From Mesostigma viride (taxonomy: Eukaryota; Streptophyta; Mesostigmatophyceae; Mesostigmatales; Mesostigmataceae): a stretch of 64,000 nucleotides of DNA. The translations under genes and the position numbers were made by a program. A model generated the notes under the pieces. The model had not been told where the DNA came from, did no database searches, and saw only the letters and a list, made by a program, of their open reading frames with translations. Where the stretch lies: NCBI GenBank assembly GCA_009746045.1, contig RPFO01001512.1:21001-85000 (forward strand), read 5' to 3'. Shown one piece after another: positions 8,042-20,200 of the stretch (the stretch's first letter is position 1; the number at the start of each line of letters is the position of its first letter).

Positions 8042-11000
8042 TCATCTGAACCGAATGCCCTGGCCGGTTCCTGCGAACTGTGCCTTGAGACTCTTGGGAT
8101 TCGCCCATGCAGAATTTGTAAAAGCGTCTTCATCATCGCCTTCCAATCTCTGCAGCCAAAGTTTGCACGTATGGCCACAACACAAGCAACTTGTAATCTC
8201 CAGCGGAAGTCCTAAACGACAGACCTTAGCTAAACAAGTGACCTCATAACTAAAGCGACTCTATTTGCTCCCCATCACTAGCCCCCCTCAAAAGAACAGA
8301 CCGAAGGTAATGAATGAGCTTGCGTGAATACAACTTTATCACTCAACAGGAGTGATGACCATCTCAGCAAAAGTCATCATGCTCTACCATCCCACCTCCT
8401 TGCTATCCAATGACAAAAATAGGATAAGATAGTATGCACAACAGATGGTCAATTGTCAAAATAGGACGCACTACTGTTAAGCACTTCTCATGTTGGGAAC
8501 ACTACAATTATCAATTTGCTGAAATTGATAAATGATCTAACGCATCTTGAATGTACTAGGTCACTCAATCTAGGTTCTTTACTTCCTGCAAATTCAGATG
8601 CATAGTACTGTTGTCACACAATAACGCGGCCTTTTCGTGTAATTTGGGGGCCTGTAAGTAAGAAAAGAAAACCATTTAGAGACCACGATGTGCTGAAATG
8701 TCCATCCAAACTTACCTGGCTTACCTGCATCTGCCCCACCGCACCCCACCAGTAAACCCGTGCTGCCATGAGCTCACCTTGGCCTCTTCCTGCTTCTTGT
8801 AGTAGAACGCCATCATGGCTTTCTGCGTCTCAGCATCCACGATCTGTTACCAACCACAAACACAATATGCAGCGAGCGTGCCAACCTCATCTGCATAGTT
8901 AGCCATTTCACATACACATCGTCATCTTGCAAGCAGCACACTGAGCACAGCAAGGAGCGCGGCAATGGTGACAGCCGATGCCAGGAGCATCACCGCCATG
9001 GTGACGGTATTATATGTCTTACAAGACTGGCGGGTAGATGCGTGCCGTACAGTATGACTCCCACTCCACAGAAGGATATCAAATTTGCGAACACCCCTTT
9101 GCCCATGTCCAGTAAGCAACGTCAGTTCCGACTGCTGTTTCATAGCGTGAGCTTGCTGTAAGACGGCTGTTTCAGTGTGCAAGATTGCTGTAAGACGACT
9201 GTTTCAGTGTGCAAGATTGCTGTAAGACGGCTGTTTCAGTGTGCAAGATTGCTGTAAGACGGCTGTTTCAGTGTGCAAGATTGCTGTAAGACGGCTGTTT
9301 CAGTGTGCAAGATTGCTGTAAGACGGCTGTTTCAGTGTGCAAGCTTGCTGTAAGACGGCTGTTTCAGTGTGCAAGCTTGCTGTAAGACGGCTGTTTCAGT
9401 GTGCAAGCTTGCTGTAAGACGGCTGTTTCAGTGTGCAAGACTGCTGTAAGACGGCTGTTTCAGTGTGCAAGCTTGCTGTAAGACGGCTGTTTCAGTGTGC
9501 AAGATTGCTGTAAGACGGCTGTTTCAGTGTGCAAGCTTGCTGTAAGACGGCTGTTTCACCGCGTTCCCGTTTGGTTCTTATGGTAACATGACATCAAATA
9601 GATATGGGTCCCATAGGCATCATGGGCACAGTTACCTCCCAGCCCGAACCTAGAGCGCATGCATATGCAAAGCTTACAAAAAAAAAAAAGGGTACCCTCA
9701 AAAAAGGAAACCTGATGCACGGGTTCACCAGGCATGGCACCTCCACTTCTACCCCTTTTAACAGGACACCGGATGCCAATACCTTGCAGAATACACGTTT
9801 CCGCTACCCAGATAGTTCACCGCCGTTAGCTATCCTACTAGTAAGGATACTGTATTACTTGAAACCATACTGGACAGGTAATCAAACAGATCGACTTTCT
9901 GGTGCAGACATATCTGCGCGATCCAAAGAGCACGCAAGTAGATCTCAAAGTGAGGTAACACATGCGGTTGGTGCCAGGAGGCTGGAAGCATAACCTCCCT
10001 CACTGTCAATGCACTTGTCTCTGGTAATCCACCATATTCCATTGATGACGAACATCTTGCATGTACCTACCGGTTCCCTCGTAGGCGCGCCCGCCCCTTT
10101 CTTCTGTAGCTTCACAACCACCTGGCAGAATGTACAGGAAGCAATGAACACACATCAGGAGTTGCAAAGAAACCGCATGAGGGTTAGTTCTCAATCGGCC
10201 AATAACCAATAGACTGTCAAACTTACACAACGTCTATAACATCGACTTTTCAAACACAGAAGGGCGCTCTGAGGCCAGTCACAAGATGTTGACTGTCTAC
10301 CTGCACATCAGCATAGTTGGATCGGCTATGACCAGACCAAATGCAGTCAAACAGCTCTTCTCCTTGAACGTCTGCTGCCGCAAGCAAACTTCCTTCTTGA
10401 CCTTGCCCACACCACCCTCAACTGCTGCACCAATAGAAACAGGTGACGACCTATTGTATGCACAGGTCCCATGCACACACTCAGTGACGTGTGTGCACAC
10501 AACTGGTCGGGTCCCCCCCCGTGCATGCAGCATCAACCTTGGCCTATTCGTTCACCCAGTGCCTAGTATAGCTTCGCAAGGCAATCCCTTTTATAGCACC
10601 CTTACCCACTAACTCACTGTAGTATGACTCCTGCCTTTGACTTCTCATTGAAAAAGCTGCACCATTTCCTGGGCCCTCTAACATGGGTTGTGATGACCTT
10701 GCACGGATAACTGATATTCTTGGTGACTCTGCTGGCAAGCCAGATATTTGGGGCAAAAAAGGCTTGGATGCTCGTCAGTGGGAAGAGTGGGAAGCCTTGT
10801 GCTTGCGTCCGCCACATGCCACATGCTAGTGCCTGAACCTTAACTTGACTTCTAATGCAAAACATGCACCTCTAGCCGAGGGGATCAGTAATTTTCAGTT
10901 CAGTTCTATTTGCCTGCTTAGGCGCCTATCTTTGCCCTCTCATTCACACAGCAAGGCGCCCACCTTTGTCTTCTCGTTCTTGCCCACGCTGTCCTTGAGC

Positions 11001-13436
11001 TGCTTCTCGGGCGGCACCTGCTTGCCGCAGAACCAGAGCGTGCTGCTCTCGGGGTCCAGCACGTCCAACGCGTACTGCAGGCCACGAACAATGGGGCACA
11101 CACAAAGGGTCAGTCCATGCATGGGCAGGGCCATATGAGTGTCACAATGAAAGAGCCGTTGCCTTGCAAAGCCAAAGCAGGCCATCTGCATGGCATGACC
11201 ATGGGTTGTGTCAGGCCATATGTGTGTCGGGCCATTTTGCGCCGAGCTGTGTGTGTGTCAGGCCGTGTGTGTGTGTGTGTGTGTCTGGCCATGTGTGCGT
11301 TGTACACCAGGCCACAGGAAAAGAGGGCGAAACACCCAGATAAATGCATGATATTAAAGAGACATGCCCAGCACTAAGGCAAGGGATCAACAGAAACGAT
11401 TAGGCATGGACAAGTTCAGATCTTCCTGTAACTGGCTATCCGTTTAGAGCCACTTTGGCAAGGCTCCCCTGGGGGTGGTGAGGGATGCAATGATGCGTGC
11501 ATGGCCTAGAAGAAAATGTGGATGGCATTTGTGTCCCTATTCCTTGTTATCCCGCCCCCGCATGAACGTACTGAAGTGCCCGCCAAGTCCTCCGTGCCGT
11601 CGAGGCACTCGCGGACCAGGTCGTACTCGGGCAGGCCCATCGGGTAGCAGATCATGACCGCGCCGAGGATGTTCTGGATCGCATCCCTGAGCGCGGCCGC
11701 GGTGAGGGCCACCTTGCGCTCCACTAGTTTCTGTGGCGTGTGAAGGCAGCGGCCGGGAAGGGTGACGGCAACGACCAGGGGGAAAGGGTGGAAGAGCGGC
11801 GGAGAGTGGGTGATGCATTTGGCTGGGAGACAACATGCGTAGTGTTTAAGAACTACAATACAGTCACTTGGATTTATTGCCTTGGAAAAGCTATAGAACC
11901 AGACGTAAAATTGGGCCACTGAGGATAACCCCTCTCTGCCTGAGAGGCCTTGAGTAGTTACAAGACAACCCACAAGTGCATGGCGAGAACAGGTATCAGA
12001 ATTGATTGCGAGGCGTGCTGCAGGATCCAACATGCTTGGCAAGCTACTGTGGCGGCATGGCACGGGCCAGGGGTGTAGTGGGAGAAATCACGGTTGGGGG
12101 CTGGAGACGACGACAACTAGTACGAAGAAACGCCACAATTTTTGCACCGAAATGTGTTCCCTGCATTGTGAATATGCAATAAACTTCCGGGACTCCAAGA
12201 ATCTCCCAGTTTGCGAACGATGAGATGCTGTCATCACATAAGGTACGTCGTCCCAGGGGCCTCTTACCCTGGAAAACAGGGAAAGCCCTCCAAACATATC
12301 GTCACTTTGAGTTGAACTGGAAAGCTTAAGCCCAAGGTTGAGCGCGCACGAGTATAGCATTATCAAGATGCACACTACCTGTGACTCCGTCCCTGGGCTG
12401 TCCACTGGTTGGCTACTGGCATAATGTCACCAGGCTGCATCAGAAAAGCCAGGATTAAGTCCCTCGTAGCTATGAGCACATCCGCCTTCCATGCCAGGAG
12501 GCTTTTCACCAATGCAGGACAAGATTCCGACATGACCGAACTCCTTAATAGAAGTATCTTTATGTTACACATTTGGCCATCAACTTTACTACTGTTTGGC
12601 TTGAGCGAGCACAGACTCCTCCCACTTCAGAGATTGGTGGACTAAACATCGCCATCCCATGGTTTAGCAACGAGGAGATTGAGTACCAGGAAAGAGACGG
12701 CCATCTTGCTGGTTTAATTGCCCTCGCTGATGCCATTTTGCCTTGCCCCCCCGAACATGACAATGTAGAAACGCCTCAGCGCATTGTCTTCAAACAGCAA
12801 CATTATCTGACATCGGTGAGGGAAATATTTACCTTGCTCGCTGCCTCCTCTGCGTCTTGTAGGGTTTTGAACAAAACTTTGGCAACCTCCGGATCGCAGG
12901 CTGCACACAGTTGATAAATAAGCGCAGTGCCCCCACACGAGGTATTCAGAGATCATGCTTATGACATGACATGCCATTATCCGTACTTAATAGAAGACAA
13001 CGCCGATACTCATACTTGGCAGAAACAAACCGACTACTAGATGCAAACCGAGAATCCCTAACAGCCAATTCATGAGGACATAAGACAAAAGCAACGGGGA
13101 TATACAAGGATAAAACACAACAGACAGTTGCTAACCTTCTCCCGTCCTCCGGCCAGTCGGATCTGGCTTGTAGAAAGGACCTCGTGTCGGCTTCGGTCCA
13201 TCATCAAGCGTCATGCCTTTCATGCCCTCCACCTCTTCGTCAAGCCCTTGCTTGTCTGGATGCTTCGCGGGGCCATACTTCGCAAGCTCTTCCCCTTCGA
13301 GCTTCAGCCTCTGTATTTGCAACCGAAGATTGTGCACCTCGCAAAGCTCTTGTATCAGCTGTCTCACCCCGATTTCTACCGTCGTTTCGTAGAGAAATTG
13401 GTGCTCCTCGCTTTTCTTCATGTGCAGAAGTACCAT
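8042..13436 (-). CDS. CFAP298: CFAP298 / FBB18 (C21orf59 family), axonemal dynein preassembly factor
   Basis: Seven minus-strand exons join in phase with GT-AG borders: 13436-13136, 12900-12833, 11730-11572, 11074-10964, 10121-10071, 8843-8778 and 8149-8042. The product is 287 residues, against about 290 in human. The N-terminus MVLLHMKKSEEHQFLYET is a strong family match. Later blocks are NILGAVMICYPMGLPEYD, DSVGKNEKTK, KLQKKGAGAPTREP, MMAFYYKKQEEAK and the C-terminal DDEDAFTNSAWANPKSLK. The family (kurly in fish, FBB18 in Chlamydomonas) acts in the cytoplasm to preassemble axonemal dyneins and is needed for motile cilia. Its presence implies a flagellated stage. The start ATG is the first in the exon and matches the family start. 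The intron after 10071 holds a 32-bp minisatellite. The gene is divergent to the coiled-coil gene. The full-length, conserved reading frame suggests it is functional. Confidence 0.95.
9151..9556. repeat. 32-bp minisatellite, 13 units
   Basis: Thirteen direct units with a constant 32-bp period contain GCTGTAAGACGGCTGTTTCA. The only common variation is GATT versus GCTT versus GACT at the join. It lies in the CFAP298 intron between exons 5 and 6. On the coding (minus) strand each unit carries two acceptor-like trinucleotides (CTTACAG, AAACAG). Confidence 0.95.
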
Positions 13437-14269
13437 GGCTGACCGGTTAAAAAATCCCCGAAATCAAGATAAATACCAGAATTGTTAAGAAGCAACGCTT
13501 ATTCAATAGAAACTGCGTTTATGGCGCAAGAAAATAGAAAATCAGGCGCAGCTAGCTACATATTGCGGGCACTGCTGGAGCCTGGAGGTCTCCCGATGGA
13601 AACTTATTAGCAGTGCGAGTGTGCAGAAATACCGAGCACGGGGCAGCTAGGTACTGGCATTCATTGCTATTTTCGTCTTTGCGCAGGTCAGTTCATCCCG
13701 GCGTGGCGCTTTCGGCGTGCTAAAAATGCGTCGGCCGACCCGGAAGTTGCCGTCTGTTCTCGGCAGCAGCTTCCCGCACCGGCCGGCCACTCGTGACCTC
13801 TCATTAGAAAGACGTGTCGCGGAGACGCGGTCGCCCGGTCTCCGGTCGTCCGGCCGCACATTGGCAGCCGGGACCGAGGCCGGGGGCTAAAGAGGAGCAG
13901 AGCAACTTGACGCTCGAAAATTCAAATTGATCGGTTACGGCCAGCAACTTGCTGTGGACAACGCAACAAGCCCGTTGCGTCCAAAAGGCTGTCATTGAGC
14001 GTTGTTGTTTAAGGCTTGAGGCCGCGAGCATCGAGCAAGCTATGATACCTTGCGGCCGTATAAGGGATTGACGGGGGTGCATGAGCGCAAGCCTGTTACC
14101 AATGGGCACATGGCGAAACCCTTTATGTGATGTGTAGTTGTATTGCTGTTAGCTTTAACCGGTAGGAAAAGACAGCAGGCTGAAGTGTTGTATTCGTTTG
14201 CGCAGACCTGGCAGTAACTCGCTGCCACAGGGGAACTTGAATCGAACACGCATATTATTCCCCAGCAAG
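13437..14269. promoter_or_regulatory. Shared divergent promoter region
   Basis: This 833-bp gap separates the start codons of CFAP298 (minus) and the coiled-coil gene (plus). It must hold both transcription start sites and 5' UTRs. No TATA box or known motif could be assigned with confidence. The assignment rests only on gene arrangement. Confidence 0.5.
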
Positions 14270-17200
14270 ATGGACTGGGACCGGAACCAGGCTCATCTTA
14301 AGGTGAGAAGCCTTGCCTTAGCAACGGGCCGTGTCTTTATGAAACCCTTGCACAGTTCCTAAGCCTTTCGGCTTTTAGACAGCCGTTTGTTTGTTTTTGC
14401 GGTTTCATGGACTTTTTTGCAAATCGACGAATTGCGCTCGTTTTACAAGTTTTTGCCAGCCTGCTGTTTCAGACACGTCTCGCATCGAATGCTACAACTC
14501 TTGGTCTGCCAATAACTTGCTACCTTATCTGGTGCCACCAAATTCAGATCCAGTCTTTAGAAGGTCATATATCCGGCCTTGAGAATGAGCTCAAGCAGCG
14601 GCGTTTGCAGTTCGAGAATTTGGAGGCCACTTTACACAAGAAAAAAGAGGAAATCAAGCTGGAGAAGGAAGAGCGGTGCAGCATCGAGAGGGTGAGTATA
14701 CCCCCCCCCCGCAAAAACATTTTGATGAGTACCGCGCCTTACCCTGCCTCTAAAAAGATCACGGCGCGAAGACATAACGCGGATTTGCGATCCGCATGCC
14801 AATGTTTTCTTTTCTTGGCGTCCCAGGCGTCTGTTCTCAAATTGTTGCCTCCAAATTAGACATTCTGGGCGATATCTGCTTGTACGCCCAGGTGTGCATC
14901 TCTTGATACTGTGATACATCCTATTGAATACACTATAACATCGGCTTTTGCATTTACCGGTTTTATTGATTCTATCATTTTGAAAGCACTTATGTGGTAT
15001 ATTTAAACAAAAGCCGATCCTATTCATCTTTTGGTTCATTTTTTTGATCTAATAGTAGTATATACTCAGGCGAAAATGATAACACCCGGCCTTCTTCTGG
15101 AAGATAACAAACTCCCCTGTCTCTAATTTGCTCTTAACCAACGTGTTATGTGATGAAATTTTTTGGGGGCATGGGGGGGGCACCTTAACATCGAGCCATC
15201 CACACATCTTTTTTCCTGAAAGCTCCCCATGTCATCCCAACTTGTAGAAAGGCTAGCGTGTCAATTTTGCAAAAGGTGTTCCTTTCCATTGCTCACTATG
15301 CCGCCAGCGTCGTTCACCTTTGCACATGCCTTGACGCTGCCTCACGTGGCTGCTTTGCTGGCAGGAGCTCATGGTGCGCGGGGATGAGCTGCACCGGTTG
15401 AAGACAACGTTGGAGACCAAAACCAAGGTACGGGGGTGCGACAGAGCCCTCATGCACTATCGGTCTCTAGGGCCTGCAGAGGTTAAGGTTTGGATCGGCG
15501 GAACCTGAAACCTTGAACAGCAAAAGAGAAATCCCACTCTATCTTCTCCGGGTTGTGCCCTACTATGCATCTCAGCTAGACATGTTTATATGGCACTGAA
15601 AACACTGCTATGGTCCTGCCATGCCCCAGTTAGGTTGCTCCCCGGTGGATATGAGGCCACTGTTTAGGTGATGGAGTTTGCAAAGTAGCACATCACAATG
15701 CAAAGTGCTTAGCAGGCTTGGAATTGCCAAGTGGTAAATGTGATCTATCACAATGCACCAAGTACCTGGCTTTGTTGCTATCGTGGCAATATTAAGATTG
15801 ATGTGTCAATTTAGTAGACCTTCCTAAGAGCACATGGTCCAAAAAACAAGAAGGTATGCCTGGTCTCCGCATGCCAAGTGGATGCCCAGTGAACATCCTT
15901 TCCGTGCCTTTATAGAATATCATGCTTTAACACTTACTTAGTAACGCTCCCTCATGACATTGTACGTAGCGTTCACTGTTGTAACCAACAAAGGGCGGTT
16001 GTCATCACCTTAAATTATCTGCACACATCCTCTGCACATGGCTTTCTTTGGCAGTTGCATCGCCAGAACGTTTGATGCTAATCCTTCTGGTAGTTTTATC
16101 CGTATTCTCAGGCCATAAACAACTGGGCATGCCTTGCCTTCAAAGCTTATGTTCCGTATGCTAGCTGCGAATGCATGCTGTGTTATGGCATGCTCTTTTT
16201 GCATGTGCAATGCGCACGTGACTGCGTCACGCGGGTACCAATAATGGAACCTTCAACCCATCTACTCAATTAGGAGGGAGGACGCCCTCGACTAAGTAGC
16301 ACTAGCGTCTCTGCTTGCATGGGTGCTTGCTCTCTATATCTTCTTTACATGCCACCCATAATTCTGCATGGGGTCATGCGTGCTCCACACCCGCCAGACA
16401 CAGAATGTACGCCTCATGTTTTCCCGTGTGCTGCTCTTCGTGCCCCGCGTATCGTCTTTGTTATCCCCGCGTGCCCCCCAGGAGCTCAAGTCTCGGACGG
16501 AGAGCTGCCGCGACCTGGAGGCGGCGATGGACCGTCTCAAGCACAAGGAGGCCGGCACCGACAAGAGGGAGGCGGAGCTGCGCGCCGCGCTGACGTCGCG
16601 CGAGGATGCACTGCACGTTTGCCACCAGGAGCTGGCCGAGGTGCGACCTGGGAGACAGCATTTGCAAACAATGGTGCCTTTACTTCATGCTGTGTCATGG
16701 CACATGACAAGGTGCGCCATGACGGTCAGTAGTACGGCGACTGCATGCTGTGTGGCAGACAACAGAGCGGCAAGTGCATGCATCACTGTGCTTGTCTGTG
16801 GTTTCTGTGGCGTGCATTACATCACACGGCTACGCCACAAGGAGCACGTTGTGCAGTTAGCGGTGGCATTAACACGAGTGCCTCTACTACATGCTGTGTC
16901 ATGGCACAGGATCGTGCCACGAGAAACTGTTTTGACACAGGAAGCGTTTGTGGTCTGCAGTGGTGTCCTTTCTTGACTGCTGCGTTCGTATACTCGTGTT
17001 TGAAGTCCAGTACATGGGCTAAGCTAACATTGCCAGAGCTACAAGTGATGGTGTTGACGCGAAGGGTGACTGCGTCAGGCCAGAACATTGTTCACATGAG
17101 GCCTCTTATGCCTTGACTTATGCACATGGTGTGTGTCATGCCTTGGTTTTTTCTATCCATTCTGAAGCCTTTCCGACCTGCAGTTGATGTGGGGGCCAAT

Positions 17201-20200
17201 GACCATAATGGCTCACTTCGGCTCTTTCATGGGGCGCACATAGTGGTGGCAATACTTCGTGGCAGTGTTACATCGGCCTTCAAAACCACTAGTGATTTTC
17301 TACCATGGCATCCACGCCTGCTTTCCGTCCCTGCCTGCAGCGAACTATTCTTCTTCCTTGGTCAGCTCCGTGGCATCCTTGCGAGGATATGTCCATGCTG
17401 CTACTTGGCCCCCCCTTCCCTTTTCCCAACCCCTTTTTTCAAACCCTGCTCGCTCTGGGTTTGACTGCAGGCGCGCGAGAGGGGTGAGCGGTCCCAGGTG
17501 CAGCTGCGCCAGGCGCAGGACCGGTTTGAGCGGGAGCACAAGGCGGCTGAGGCGACCATGCACAAGCAGCAGGAGACGTAAGTCGTGCATCAGCAGTTAG
17601 GGTGGATGATTGGGCCAGGAAGTGTCCTATGAGCGCCACATCCACGCACCGGTTTGTTTCGTGGTACACTGCCGTATTGGAAGTTTTAATTCATACCCAA
17701 TTTATGCCTTGGTACGATTTTGAATTACCCTGGATCGTTTGTTGGGAGCCAAGTAGGGTCCCCGACTTTTCTTTATTAAATTAAAATTCTTCGTTTGTTT
17801 TTCCGTCCTGCAGCCGTTCAATGCCGTCGGTAATTATTTACTACAGCGAATTGCCCTACTTTTCTGTTGTTTCCTTGCTGTTTGAAACACCCATGGCTGT
17901 CAAGATTTATTAGTTAAGTTACTTTGTTCGTTTGCTAGTTTCATCTATGATCCAGTTCACACCTCTGGGATGTAGTTATCAAAATGTCTTTGTTTGTTTA
18001 ACGCTCTCAGGCGGAAAGGTTGCAATTCTTTATTTATAAACCTCCTATGCGGGCGGTGTAGTTCCACTTCCAGGTGCGTTCGAATCTGCTTGTGTGTCAC
18101 ACGGCTATAGAGAAAGTAGATTGCAGGTGCAATTCCGGCCAGTGGTCCACCTCATGGTACGCTGGGATTTGTATGCATTGGGAGGGCCTTGCTGCAAAAG
18201 AAGCATGCATTAAGCTCCCAGGCATGACAAGCTACATAGCAGGAAATGGCGTTTTCCATAGTAGGAAAGGGCACATGTTGACAATGATGTGCCAGTCCTC
18301 ACCCACGCCTCTCGACCTGATGGCAGGGATGACCTTTGGACCTAAAAACCATTTAGCTTAGTATTTTCATAGTGGTCTCTTCGTGCATTCACCGTCACAT
18401 TACTTTTTCAAGAGTGGATATTTGCTCAGGGGTATGGCGAGGCGTGTAGTTCAAGGGTTCAAGATATTCTTGCCATCTATGCACATTGCGTGGGGGCATG
18501 GTATGGCACGCCCCGGGGAATGAAGAGGTCCGAAGTGGTCTTGGTTGCCTTTGCTGCTGTGGCCCTTTGCTCCATCTTTTCTTCACTCGCTGTGCCTGAT
18601 GCGGCGCTTTCCTTCGCCGCCTGCGCTGATGCGCACAGGATCCAGCGCCAAGAGGTCCAGCTGGAGGAGTTGCAGACGCAAGCAGCGAAGCGGGAGGAGG
18701 AGCACCAAGCGTCACTCATGGCCGCCCGCAAGGCCGCCGAGGCGGCAGCGGCGGAGCTCAAGCTCATCAAGCAGCGCTACGAGGAGGCAAGGGGCGCGAC
18801 CGAGGCACAGCAGGCTGACGTACGGCAGCTCCAGGCGCAGGTGGCCCAGCTGCAGAAGCAGGCGGAGGACGCGGAGAGGGCGGCTGAGGCTCATCAGGGG
18901 ATGCACACCAGCCTGCAGGAGCAGGTAATCGGGATGATGCAAGTGCACTGGATCAGGCTTCTTTCGGCAGGCATGCTTGTGTGCGTGTGGCGTTGATCAC
19001 ACATTCAACTTCTACAAAAGGAGCACCTTGTCTTGAGAAAATGTCGTTTACCGCATAGACTTTTATCTAGCTGTGGCATTCTTCAAATAGGCTAAAAACT
19101 TTTTCAAAGATGTTTGCTCTTTACTCGCATACAGCATCTTACAGCTTCTAACTCCCCCGCTGCCAACATGCCAAACAAGTGGGAGAGCTTGAGTTGACTT
19201 GAACTTCATTGATTAGATTTGATCGCAACCATACTCCCAGTCTAGCGCTCAAACTCCATTATGCCGGCTGCTCATGTGGGCGACCTGCCTCACACACTCT
19301 ATGCCTCCCATGCGTCCCGCTCGGCTTGCAGCTCAAATCCCTCACCGCCATGCTGGACGAAGAGAGATCCCTCTCGCAGCGGCTGCAAGGGCTGGTGGTC
19401 CATGAACAAGCCAAGTCCGCTGACCTCCAGTCCTCCATCACCATGCTCGACGAGGAACTTCGCGGTGCGGAGGACGAAAACGCGGCCCTCGCCAAGCAGG
19501 TCAAGGCGCTGACCGCCGCACGCGCCGCGCTTGAGCAGGAGAGGCGCCAGGTGGCGGAGCGGCTGGACGCGCTGGACGGCGCCAGCGCCACTGAGCGCGC
19601 CGAGGGCCTGCGAGCGGACCTCGAAGGAGCGCTCGCGCGGCAGCAGGGGCTGGAGGACGCGCTCGCCCGATCGCAGGCGCAGCTGGCCGACGCGGCCCAG
19701 CAGGTCGCGCAGCTGCGAAGGCAGGTGGAAATGCTCGCAGGGACCCTGGAGGAGGAGCGGGGCAGGGCAGATGCCGCGGAGGCCCTGGGGAAGCAGCTCA
19801 CGGAGCAAGTGGCCGCGATGACCGGGGCAGCGCAAGCCAGGGCGGCAGTGCAGGCGGACCTGGAGGTGGAGCTTGACGCGTCAAGGAAGGAGCTGGCCAG
19901 GCTGGAGGGTATGGTCGCGGAACATGAGGATGAGACCCGATCGCTCGAGGCGATGCTGGCGGACGCGAGGAATGCCTCAGGTGTGCTGGAGTCCCGGCTG
20001 GCCCAAGTGACCGAAGACAGCAGGGCCGCTGCGAAGCGAATCGAGGAGCTGGAGGCGGCCGGCAATGCGACCCAGGAAGAGTTCTCCCTGGCAACCGCCG
20101 CGCTGGAGCATGCGCATGCGGAGCTGGCTCGCAAGGATGCGGCCATGGCCGAGACAGTGGCGGCACTGGAGGCAAAACTTGCATCCGCACAGGCGGCACG

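Noticed and set aside
9151-9556. Possible CRISPR array
   Set aside because: Units are contiguous with no unique spacers, and the setting is a eukaryotic intron.
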